This document shows positions 57,676-64,000 of a stretch of DNA of 64,000 bases, piece after piece. The DNA comes from Vibrio ouci. Its GTDB lineage: Bacteria; Pseudomonadota; Gammaproteobacteria; Enterobacterales; Vibrionaceae. The position numbers and the translations under genes were made by a program. The DNA is taken from contig NZ_SATR01000021.1 of NCBI RefSeq assembly GCF_004551525.1, positions 17,333 to 81,332 on the forward strand, given 5' to 3'. Every line of letters begins with the position of its first letter. Position 1 is the first letter of the stretch. The notes under the pieces were generated by a model, which searched no databases, was not told the origin of the DNA, and saw only the letters and a program-made list of their open reading frames with translations.

Positions 57676-58014
57676 TTAAGCCTTCTTAACATATTTGGCG
57701 GTGACCATCATCTCGCCGCCTTTATCCAATTTACAATCAAGTTGGTGATCTTTGCCTTCCACAATGCGTCGAATGGTCGCTTTAGTGCCAATCTTTAGCA
57801 CTGCTGAGCTTCCTTTCACTTTGAGATCTTTAATAAACGTGACCTTATCGCCTTGCTCCAGCACCGCACCATTCACATCTTTGATCGCATTGGCTTCTTT
57901 CTCTGCGGCAATTTCTTCAGGGTTCCATTCGTACGCACACTCTGGGCACACTAAGTTGCTTTGGTCTTGATACACATATTCAGAGGAACAATTTGGGCAA
58001 GGAGGGAACGACAT
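57676..58014 (-). CDS. yjdM: YjdM (PhnA-like) zinc-ribbon protein
   Basis: 112 residues, one more than E. coli YjdM. The N-terminal zinc ribbon has CPNC and CPEC (residues 6-9 and 23-26). The C-terminal SH3-like domain has GDKVTFIKDLKVKGSS. Formerly called alkylphosphonate utilisation protein PhnA; the true role is unclear. Confidence 0.9.
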   Translation of the reverse strand: MSFPPCPNCSSEYVYQDQSNLVCPECAYEWNPEEIAAEKEANAIKDVNGAVLEQGDKVTFIKDLKVKGSSAVLKIGTKATIRRIVEGKDHQLDCKLDKGGEMMVTAKYVKKA

Positions 58015-58181
58015 AACTATCTCTTTATTCAGTGACTATTGACTCTATGGTAAAGCTTAATGGCAGCTTAAGCGAGTAATATGCGCCGCTTTCATTGCAT
58101 ATAAAATTAACTTAAGTTGTATAAGCATTCATTTTCATACTACGCTTTATCAGCAACAGATAAACCAAGGAGGAGATGGTT

Positions 58182-58394
58182 ATGGACAAACTGCTTTCAT
58201 CAGCGTTAAAAATTGGCCAACGAACTCAAGTCACTAGCTTATTTGCGAGCAAAGGTTTCAAAATCGCAATGACCGACTTTGACGACGTTATATTTGAAAA
58301 AGCCGGTGTTCGAGTCAATGTGCATTTTGACCGAGCCTCCAACGCACAATCTGTTTCTATTTTAGGTGGACGTTCTGAACAACTCTTGAAGTAA
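58182..58394 (+). CDS. 70-residue hypothetical protein
   Basis: The start is the second ATG, placed seven bases after AAGGAGG. The small mixed alpha/beta product begins MDKLLSSALKIGQ and contains VRVNVHFDRASNAQSVSILGG. No family recognised. Convergent with the LysE-type gene, with a 19-bp gap and no clear terminator. Confidence 0.6.
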   Translation: MDKLLSSALKIGQRTQVTSLFASKGFKIAMTDFDDVIFEKAGVRVNVHFDRASNAQSVSILGGRSEQLLK

Positions 58395-58413
58395 ATCGCT
58401 AAACGTTTCACCT

Positions 58414-59025
58414 TTAGACAAGTTGGTCGACAATTTCTCCTAGAACAGGTAAGACCGACAATACCAGCAAACCTGACATGACTAGGTTAAAGCATTTCTT
58501 GTAGCGCTCGCTGTTTAACAACTTTTTCAAGACTGATCCAAATAGTAGCCACACGCCTACACATGGAAAAGAGACTAAGAAAAAGGTCAACGCAATCATC
58601 AGGTTTTGGCTTAAAAAGCTCGCCCCAGTAGTCGTGAATGCGGCGATAGCACCCGTGGCAACGATCCACGCTTTTGCATTTACCCATTGGAACAAAGCAC
58701 CTTTCATAAAGGTAAAGGGTTGTGTTTGATGTTTTGATTCAACTGACGTCGAAGAGCCCGCGATAAGGTAAGCGAGATATAAAAGATAAACGACACCAAC
58801 ACACTTGATGATAAAGTGCAGAGACGGAAAAAGCTCAAACAATTCGGAAAATCCTAACCCGACCATCAACAGCATGATGGTGAAGCCAACGCAGATACCT
58901 GTGAGCAGTGGCAAACTCTTCTTTATGCCAAAGTTTACACCTGACGTCATGACCATGATGTTGTTTGGCCCTGGTGTGACTGACGATGACACAGCAAATA
59001 AAACGACGGCTAGTAGGTATTCCAT
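58414..59025 (-). CDS. LysE/RhtB family exporter (second copy)
   Basis: 203 residues from the ATG that has GAGAAGAG eight bases before it; a GTG six codons earlier is the other choice. Six helices. SSSVTPGPNNIMVMTSGVNFG (about 13-33) is the family signature, closer to the canonical PGP form than in the copy at 55009. Substrate unknown. Confidence 0.88.
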   Translation of the reverse strand: MEYLLAVVLFAVSSSVTPGPNNIMVMTSGVNFGIKKSLPLLTGICVGFTIMLLMVGLGFSELFELFPSLHFIIKCVGVVYLLYLAYLIAGSSTSVESKHQTQPFTFMKGALFQWVNAKAWIVATGAIAAFTTTGASFLSQNLMIALTFFLVSFPCVGVWLLFGSVLKKLLNSERYKKCFNLVMSGLLVLSVLPVLGEIVDQLV

Positions 59026-59161
59026 ATAATTGACTCTTCTCACTCATCCATATACTGCACATGAGGACTGAGTGTTTATTAATCAATACTCTTTAATCAA
59101 TCTCATACATATCTATTAGACTGACGCCGCTCAAGATCAGTACTTTGAAATACCACAAATA

Positions 59162-59192
59162 AAAAGCCCGCCATATGACATGGCGAGCTTTT
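59162..59192 (-). terminator. Terminator after the 138-residue protein gene
   Basis: AAAAGCCCGCCAT pairs with ATGGCGAGCTTTT with one mismatch. The minus strand continues into T5. Confidence 0.75.
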
Positions 59193-59194
59193 CA

Positions 59195-59611
59195 TTACTT
59201 TTGATTGCGTAAGGCAAGTTCAACATCTTTAAAGACTTGATACTCTTTTTTGGTGCAGCCTCTTGCAAGAGCAACCCAATGATCACCGGTTTCATCTGTC
59301 CCGATAAACTCTGCTCTCAACTCATGTTTTCGCCAACAAGAAAACCCGATAACGAAGGTAAGCGCCAAAGCAATGAATCCAAATTGAGGGACAAACGCCC
59401 AAGTTGCCGCTGAAAGGACTAAAGCAAGTGAAACAATATTCACAGCATTGTCTCTCCAGCCTAACTTGCGTACCTCTACACGTTTTATTTTGCTCAAACG
59501 GTAGCAGTCTTTGCCAACGGACAAGCCGCTAGCGGTCACTTGAAAATCATCCGCCTTGTAATACTTACGAATTCGGCCCACTAGCCTTTTACCATCATTG
59601 TTATTTCTCAT
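59195..59611 (-). CDS. Hypothetical membrane protein with two helices
   Basis: 138 residues: a soluble N-terminal beta-rich part (1-55), two hydrophobic segments (about 57-73 and 75-90), and a soluble C-terminal part. The layout resembles small PH-like/YcxB-type or DUF6232-type proteins, but I cannot assign one. AGAAAGG precedes the start. Confidence 0.6.
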   Translation of the reverse strand: MRNNNDGKRLVGRIRKYYKADDFQVTASGLSVGKDCYRLSKIKRVEVRKLGWRDNAVNIVSLALVLSAATWAFVPQFGFIALALTFVIGFSCWRKHELRAEFIGTDETGDHWVALARGCTKKEYQVFKDVELALRNQK

Positions 59612-59746
59612 CGCCTTTCTCCATGTTATTAAAGGTTAGTAAAAACTAATATAATCATAGAGTTATGCTTGAGAACTCATTTTATAAACCAAGCAAATAA
59701 CACAATCAAGAAAAATCGAAATTTTTAATCGTAAAAGTAACAAGAA

Positions 59747-60127
59747 CTAGTCGGTTAGCCACTCGATAGCGGACTGATAATCGCCAAAAGAACGCATATC
59801 TCCAGAGATAAACCATCCGCCCACTTTCGACGCTAAGTCTTGCCAATTTTTGTCACCATAAATCGCAACTTTCTCCAGTTTGAAACCGAGCTTTAAACCC
59901 AACTCAAAATCATCCCACGCTGCACGTAACTCCCAACCTGAGAACTCGGTGATATCAACAAGCATCTTAATATGCTTGCGGTTTACAGCCTGCAGTGTGG
60001 AGTCGAGAACCGGAGTAATGGCTTGATAGTCTTGATGGGTAAGCTTTCCGGTAACTTTAAAGACGAGGATAGATTGATCGTGTATACGCTCAATCCCAAG
60101 GGTAATGCCATGACGTTCATTGTTCAT
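59747..60127 (-). CDS. SpoIIAA-like STAS-fold protein
   Basis: 126 residues. ITGKLTHQDYQ-like (VTGKLTHQDYQAITPVL, about 24-40), VDITEFSGWELRAAWDDF and a C-terminal EWL match the SpoIIAA-like (PF11964-type) family found in many proteobacteria. The conserved Ser of true anti-anti-sigma factors is not evident. Cytoplasmic, function unknown. A strong AAAGGAG site precedes the ATG. Confidence 0.82.
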   Translation of the reverse strand: MNNERHGITLGIERIHDQSILVFKVTGKLTHQDYQAITPVLDSTLQAVNRKHIKMLVDITEFSGWELRAAWDDFELGLKLGFKLEKVAIYGDKNWQDLASKVGGWFISGDMRSFGDYQSAIEWLTD

Positions 60128-60322
60128 AACCAGCTCCTTTACATTGTCTGCTGGCTATAGACTAGAACATCTATGCAACGGCGAGTGAGAACTAGACTCC
60201 AGTTTTGAAGGAGTCCAAATGAATCAATCAGGTAGAGGACTTAGCAATTACAAAACAGCGGCTAATCACCAAGCAGCCTTCCGTGGTCGCTTAGATATTC
60301 TGTATTGCTCTTTTAGTGTGTT

Positions 60323-60544
60323 CTACTTGCAAAAGGTCTCAATATACAGGGCTTCAACCTTATCTCTTGCCCACGGAGTTCGTCGTAAAAACTTTAAAGA
60401 GGACTTGATTGAAGGATTACTATAGAAACAGTTGATTTGTATTTCTGCATCTAGGCCTTCCCAACCGTAATGCTCTTGTAATCGCACAAGGATTTTTTCT
60501 AAGGTCAATCCGTGCAATGGGTTATTGGGCTGGTCTTGGCTCAT
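60323..60544 (-). CDS. VF530 family small DNA-binding protein (DUF2132)
   Basis: 73 residues. [24 protein letters not shown] and [21 protein letters not shown] (two long conserved blocks) identify the VF530/DUF2132 family, first solved from Vibrio fischeri. It is thought to bind DNA from structure. AGGAA precedes the start. Confidence 0.9.
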   Translation of the reverse strand: MSQDQPNNPLHGLTLEKILVRLQEHYGWEGLDAEIQINCFYSNPSIKSSLKFLRRTPWARDKVEALYIETFCK

Positions 60545-60647
60545 GTTTGGGTATTCCTGCGATGCTAATTTTGAAAGCCGAAGTCTATCAGATAGAGTCT
60601 TACGATACTGAAGGTTTTCACGTAAAAACTAACGATGACAAAATGCA

Positions 60648-61472
60648 CTATTTTTTAAGTACGTTCAGAATGAACTTATCAACTTCTGCATAAAAACGGG
60701 CAGGATCATTTTGTACCCAATGGTTTGCGCCTTCAAACGCGACGTTCTCAAGCGTTGAGATAAATTCAATAGCCCGGTTGCAACCTTTTAGGCTTTGGGT
60801 TCCCCAGAAATATGCTGTCGGTATCGATAAATTTTCATACGTTTGTCCCCACGCGACAACACCTCTGTCATCTTGAGTACTATGTTGCGCATAAATCTGG
60901 CTAGCGGTTTCGCCCAACACTTCGGGCTCACAACGCCTTACTGAAGAGAGATACTTAACGCCCGCACCATGACCCCATTTCATTGTAAAACGCGAGGCAA
61001 AACCTTCACCTTTTACCCACTGAGAAAACTCATGTTGGTTTAGCTCTGCATATTTCTCAGCTATCACTTGAGACAGGATGATGTTTTCCGCATGAAGCCC
61101 CCCCTCCGCATTAATAAAGCCCTGAATCACACCTTGCTTATCATAGTCACAGACTAGCGTAGACGTATCACCGCCCCAAGAGTGTCCAAGGAGAAAACAC
61201 TGTTCAATGCCCAACTGTTCTAATGCTTGTAAGATTCGCTTCGCTTGCGTTTCCGTAGTGTGGGACATAACAGACGCGGGAGAGTAACCGTACCCACATA
61301 AGTCAAACATGACCAGATTGTAATTAGGTAGCCAATCTATCGCGTCCGCAAAACACAAATGCGACTCACCTAATCCATGGATTAGAACTAAGGTTTCTCG
61401 AGAATCTTGGATTGGTGTCGACAAGCAATACAAACTGTCTCCAGCGATATCTAACCATTTTTCTTCTAACAC
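60648..61472 (-). CDS. Alpha/beta hydrolase
   Basis: 274 residues from a GTG preceded by GAGGAC. The oxyanion motif is LIHGLGES (about 30-37), the nucleophile elbow GHSWGG (Ser near 98), and the catalytic His is in ANHWVQNDPARF near the C-terminus. No signal peptide. Substrate unknown. The sequence just upstream (CTACTTAAGCCGTTAGAG on this strand) resembles an attC end, so it may be a cassette gene. Confidence 0.8.
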   Translation of the reverse strand: MLEEKWLDIAGDSLYCLSTPIQDSRETLVLIHGLGESHLCFADAIDWLPNYNLVMFDLCGYGYSPASVMSHTTETQAKRILQALEQLGIEQCFLLGHSWGGDTSTLVCDYDKQGVIQGFINAEGGLHAENIILSQVIAEKYAELNQHEFSQWVKGEGFASRFTMKWGHGAGVKYLSSVRRCEPEVLGETASQIYAQHSTQDDRGVVAWGQTYENLSIPTAYFWGTQSLKGCNRAIEFISTLENVAFEGANHWVQNDPARFYAEVDKFILNVLKK

Positions 61473-61639
61473 ATTGTCCTCACAACTCTAACGGCTTAAG
61501 TAGTATTTATCTTAACGAATCGTATCTGAAACGAAAGAGATTACTTCAGAAAACCAGAGTGTTTAATTCCAAGCCGAAGCAAAATCTTTATTCTGATTTC
61601 CCAACACCTATTCCTGAATAGCGACCCTACTTAAGGTAT

Positions 61640-61812
61640 TGTCATTCTATGGTTTTAGCTGCCACTAAAACCTTCTATGTAGTAGTTCGATTGAATGCTG
61701 GCTCCTCAATTGAGAGACCGATAACAAGCAAGAACGCTACGTAGACTTTAAACACTCACCTCGAATAACCCAGGGCTTGAGCAACTTTCAAGTCAACAAG
61801 AGTTCGCTAATT
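61640..61812 (+). ncRNA. Candidate IS110 guide (bridge) RNA region
   Basis: A long non-coding left end lies before the transposase. It contains the hairpin GGTTTTAG-CTGCCA-CTAAAACC (61651-61672). A second hairpin follows, TCGATTG and CAATTGA around a 13-base loop (61687-61713). Both recur at 63929-64000, with two fully compensatory pairs and one wobble-compatible pair in the first stem. IS110 elements encode such RNAs in the left end to pair with target and donor DNA. Exact ends are not known. Confidence 0.6.
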
Positions 61813-62757
61813 ATGAATCAAACCATCACCGTCGGCGTAGACACGGGTAAATTACAATTAGACATTCACATTCGACCTTTAAAGCTATTTTTCTCCGTCG
61901 AAAATTCAGATATCGGAATCCAATACGCACTGAAGATCATTAAGCTACACCAGCCAGATCGTATAGTTATCGAAGCGACTGGCCGCTTAGAAATGCCTTT
62001 TGTACTCGCTTGCGCAAAAGCAAAACAGCCGATTGTGAGAGCGAATCCTATCCACATTAAAAGGTTTGCGGGTGCCATTGGCCGACGAGTTAAAAGTGAC
62101 AGACTCGACGCGGAACTTATTGCTCATTACGGTGAAGCTATTCAACCTCCCCTAACATCGATAAAGCCAAATGATCTGCGTCTAATGAGCGACCTGATTG
62201 CTCGTCGAGAGCAGTTGCTTTCCATGCGCACAATGGAGAAAAATCGTATTCAGATATTGCCTAAGCCATTGCATTCCACCATAAAGCCTGTACTTACAGC
62301 ATTAAACCGACAAATCACCAAGCTTGAAGAAAAGTTAGTTTCACTCATTGACCAGTGCCAAGAGTATCGGGGAAAAAGTGAAATTCTGAAAAGCGTCCCC
62401 GGAATTGGCGATATTGCAGCTGCCTCCCTCATCTGTAACCTTCCTGAACTCGGTTACATTACCAATAAACAAGCCGCTTCACTCGTAGGTGTCGCCCCTA
62501 TAACTAAGGAGAGCGGTGGTTATAAAAGAAGGCGTGTAACCCAAGGAGGAAGAGCTCAAGTCAGAACGACTCTTTATATGGCGATGATGTCGGCCATGCA
62601 ATGTAACCCGATTTTTAAAACGTTTTATACGCGGCTGGTTGATGCTGGCAAACCAAAGAAAGTCGCCATCATCGCATGCGTGCGCAAAATGGTCGTCATC
62701 CTGAACTCGATGCTGAAAAATGACACCATGTGGCAAGAAGAGAGAGTTATAACTTAG
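61813..62757 (+). CDS. IS110-family transposase (DEDD recombinase)
   Basis: 314 residues from the ATG giving MNQTITVGVD. The RuvC-like N-terminal domain has the DEDD residues D10 (GVDTGK), E54 (IEATG), D96 and D99 (SDRLDAE). The C-terminal transposase domain has VPGIGDIAAASLI and the nucleophilic Ser candidate S234 in VAPITKESGGYKRRR. All key residues are present, so the enzyme is probably active. An upstream TTG 12 codons earlier is not needed. Confidence 0.92.
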   Translation: MNQTITVGVDTGKLQLDIHIRPLKLFFSVENSDIGIQYALKIIKLHQPDRIVIEATGRLEMPFVLACAKAKQPIVRANPIHIKRFAGAIGRRVKSDRLDAELIAHYGEAIQPPLTSIKPNDLRLMSDLIARREQLLSMRTMEKNRIQILPKPLHSTIKPVLTALNRQITKLEEKLVSLIDQCQEYRGKSEILKSVPGIGDIAAASLICNLPELGYITNKQAASLVGVAPITKESGGYKRRRVTQGGRAQVRTTLYMAMMSAMQCNPIFKTFYTRLVDAGKPKKVAIIACVRKMVVILNSMLKNDTMWQEERVIT

Positions 62758-62792
62758 CTACTTTTCTAGTCAGATAGATTATGTTCGAGTAG

Positions 62793-63413
62793 CTAGCGCG
62801 CTCGCAATTCAATCGCTAAGTTAGTTAAGTCTGGATAGATATCCCCTTTTCGAAAGCCCATGATGTCGATCGTTTGTGCAACGTCAAATATGCATTCAGC
62901 GGGAATAATGTACTCGCTAAGGAAGCTTTCGTTACTAGACTTATCAGTTAACGGCTTTTGCTCGGAGTGGATGGTAAAACAGCCCTGCTGGACAAACATT
63001 CTCATATCACTTTCAGCGGCCATCGCGGCCATCACCTTGTTGTTTTCTTTGCCGCGATGAGAGAAAGCCGGCGAGATCATGGGATGACACATATGAGCAT
63101 TGATGGAAGGCGTGACGCTTCCAAGCCCCTCAATTTCGTTTAGAACATGAGGTTTTAATACCCAGATACTCGCATCAACAGGTTGAGTGTGCTTACCATC
63201 CAGGTAATCTTCAATAGCGAAATAAATAGCAATGAGAGACGAGCGGCTCCAATCAAGCAATCTCGTAGGCAACCCATAATGCTGCATCAAGCTTAACCAA
63301 GCAGCAGAGTCGTTATACGAAGGGAGTGGCCCATAGCGCGTGCCCGCTCTTGCACAAAACGTATTTGTTAAGTGTCTCTCCCCATCCTTATTATAATCTC
63401 GCCAAACCGCTTG
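62793..63413 (-). pseudogene. FRG-domain protein gene lacking its 5' end
   Basis: The FRG core is clear: LMQHYGLPTRLLDWS, then LIAIYFAIEDYLDG. The reading frame continues upstream of the only Met, through the residues GTRYGPLPSYNDSAAWLS. It is open back to 63413, where a stop occurs inside an attC-like TATAAC. No start codon precedes the core apart from a TTG/ATG inside the conserved domain, and the usual N-terminal FRGQ region is missing. So the gene is 5'-truncated. FRG proteins occur in defence and toxin contexts; the function is unknown. Confidence 0.65.
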
Positions 63414-63422
63414 TTATATGCC
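63407..63422 (-). other. attC-like core site at the FRG gene junction
   Basis: On the minus strand GGCATATAACAAGCGG resembles the start of Vibrio attC repeats (TATAACAAACGCC). It lies 47 bp after the stop of the 92-residue cassette gene, as an attC should. The opposite arm is not found in the next 130 bp, where the FRG reading frame starts directly instead. Confidence 0.45.
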
Positions 63423-63468
63423 TGAACCCAAAGCCTGAGAGTCCCTTAGTGAGCACCCAAAGCAAGAA

Positions 63469-63747
63469 CTACAAGCTATATAGCCTTTTGCGATCTTTGC
63501 GATAGCACTTAAAAGCCAAGACCCAGAACGAAACTAAGGCAAACAATGCTACCTTGTCGTATCTATGTAATAGCTTCCCAACTGCGGCATCTTCCAAAGG
63601 TTTCATTACCCCTTGGAACTCAATTTCAGCGATGAAGTATTTGCCGACCAATAAAATTACGAAGTGAAAAACGACGCCAAAAATCAATGCTAATTGAGTG
63701 CGTTTGGACAATGAAAGCACATATAGAAATTCATATACAAAGTTCAT
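63469..63747 (-). CDS. 92-residue membrane protein, probable integron cassette gene
   Basis: Two hydrophobic helices (about 18-39 and 65-81) and a basic C-terminus (KCYRKDRKRLYSL). GGAAG lies six bases before the ATG. It starts 22 bp after the attC end at 63769 and is followed by another attC-like core, the layout of a gene cassette. No homologue recognised. Confidence 0.6.
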   Translation of the reverse strand: MNFVYEFLYVLSLSKRTQLALIFGVVFHFVILLVGKYFIAEIEFQGVMKPLEDAAVGKLLHRYDKVALFALVSFWVLAFKCYRKDRKRLYSL

Positions 63748-63768
63748 TTTTACTTCCTAGCTGTATTG

Positions 63769-63893
63769 GCATATAACGCCCAATTAAGTAGTGAGCAACG
63801 CTGCCACTCACTAAAAGTATTGTGCCGTAATCACCAAAGCTGATTCAAACCAAAAGTGCCAAGCGTTGCGAATCTGCTTAAATTATTGTATGG
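63769..63893 (-). other. attC-type cassette recombination site
   Basis: An imperfect inverted repeat of about 125 bp. The arm 63769-63801 (GCATATAACGCCCAATTAAG, then TAGTGAGCAACGC) pairs with 63863-63893 (GCGTTGCGAATCTGCTTAAA...). The minus-strand end GGGCGTTATATGC is a typical Vibrio attC recombination end (GTTATAT). The outer ~14 bases of the other arm are degenerate or lost, where the second IS110-like left end begins. Confidence 0.65.
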
Positions 63894-64000
63894 ATAATAA
63901 GCGCTCCAATCGGGTAAGGTGAGACCCAGACTTTAACTGCAACTAAAGTTCTTCTATCTGGTAGTTCGATTAAATGATGGCTCCTCTATCGAGAGACCGA
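63883..64000 (+). mobile_element. Left end of a second IS110-type element (cut by window edge)
   Basis: 63929-64000 aligns with 61651-61722 of the first element. Both have a hairpin of the same geometry, GTAGTTCGATT, AATG-TGGCTCCTC and GAGAGACCGA. Sequence before it (TAAGGT, AAGCG) is also alike. The transposase would lie beyond the window. Confidence 0.6.

Larger units (their letters stand above)
61608..62796 (+). mobile_element. IS110-family insertion sequence (approximate ends)
   Basis: The transposase gene is flanked by about 200 bp of non-coding sequence on the left and about 40 bp on the right. There are no terminal inverted repeats of the usual kind, as in IS110 elements. An 8-bp inverted pair TAGCTACT/AGTAGCTA lies at 62755-62795, just after the gene. 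The ends are estimated from similarity of the left part to the copy at 63883. Confidence 0.7.

Noticed and set aside
60219..60425. 68-codon plus-strand frame opposite the VF530 gene
   Set aside because: It overlaps most of the well-supported VF530 gene on the other strand and has no recognisable domain.
1..64000. CRISPR array, tRNA, rRNA or prophage
   Set aside because: No regularly spaced short repeats, no tRNA-like cloverleaf or TTCRA context, and no phage structural genes were seen.

Overview
The window looks like chromosomal DNA of a marine gammaproteobacterium of the genus Vibrio, most likely the larger chromosome. The basis is family resemblance and gene order. The stretch cobU/S/T, cystine symporter, sbcB, cdd, purT, a RelV-type alarmone synthetase and hutCIGUH recalls Vibrio cholerae chromosome I as I remember it. 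So does the pairing of an hpd-hmgA-fah-maiA operon with a tandem glycine riboswitch in front of a Na+/alanine symporter. No rRNA, tRNA or CRISPR was seen.

Layout. 1-6908 (minus): the upstream part of a Tad/Flp pilus operon, in transcription order flp, tadV, rcpC, rcpA, rcpB, tadZ, tadA, tadB, tadC, with tadC running off the left edge. 7168-16287: a MazG-like pyrophosphohydrolase (+), then minus-strand btuC/btuD, astE, an M3B oligopeptidase, and a translationally coupled flavin reductase/cobT/cobS/cobU/cobC cluster for the nucleotide loop of cobalamin. 16288-16823 holds a very short ORF with a strong ribosome binding site, a perfect 16-bp palindrome and an orphan terminator. 16824-29323: an NAD(P)-binding protein, cystine symporter, exonuclease I, a CidA/LrgA-LrgB pair, cytidine deaminase, an HD-GYP phosphodiesterase, purT (with PurR box), thiopurine methyltransferase, RelV, a DUF3187 outer-membrane protein and a Spo0M-like protein.

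29513-35874: the histidine-utilisation operon hutC-I-G-U-H with palindromic HutC-type operators. 35952-43687: a small methyltransferase-like membrane protein, a 1010-residue FAD/Fe-S dehydrogenase (YdiJ family), a CheX-like DUF3334 protein, a DUF2786 protein, an OmpA-type lipoprotein, a Sel1-repeat/J-domain membrane protein and a 61-residue Cys-rich protein. 43805-47669 (minus): the tyrosine degradation operon hpd-hmgA-fah-maiA, with a TyrR-like box upstream. 48081-61472 is mixed housekeeping: M20 peptidase, GGDEF-EAL protein, a coiled-coil membrane protein with a newly noted 52-residue two-helix membrane protein upstream, YggL, the glycine riboswitch and its AgcS symporter, two LysE exporters, an M32 carboxypeptidase, YjdM, STAS-like and VF530 proteins, and an alpha/beta hydrolase.

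61600-64000 is the accessory part. An IS110-family transposase is preceded by a long non-coding left end. The last 72 bases of the window repeat part of that left end, with compensatory base changes in a hairpin, so the shared element is probably the guide ('bridge') RNA of two related IS110 elements. Between them lie an integron-type cassette (92-residue membrane protein), an attC-like site whose far arm abuts the second element, and an FRG-domain gene that has lost its 5' end exactly at an attC-like core. This end of the window therefore looks like the margin of a Vibrio cassette array colonised by IS110 elements.
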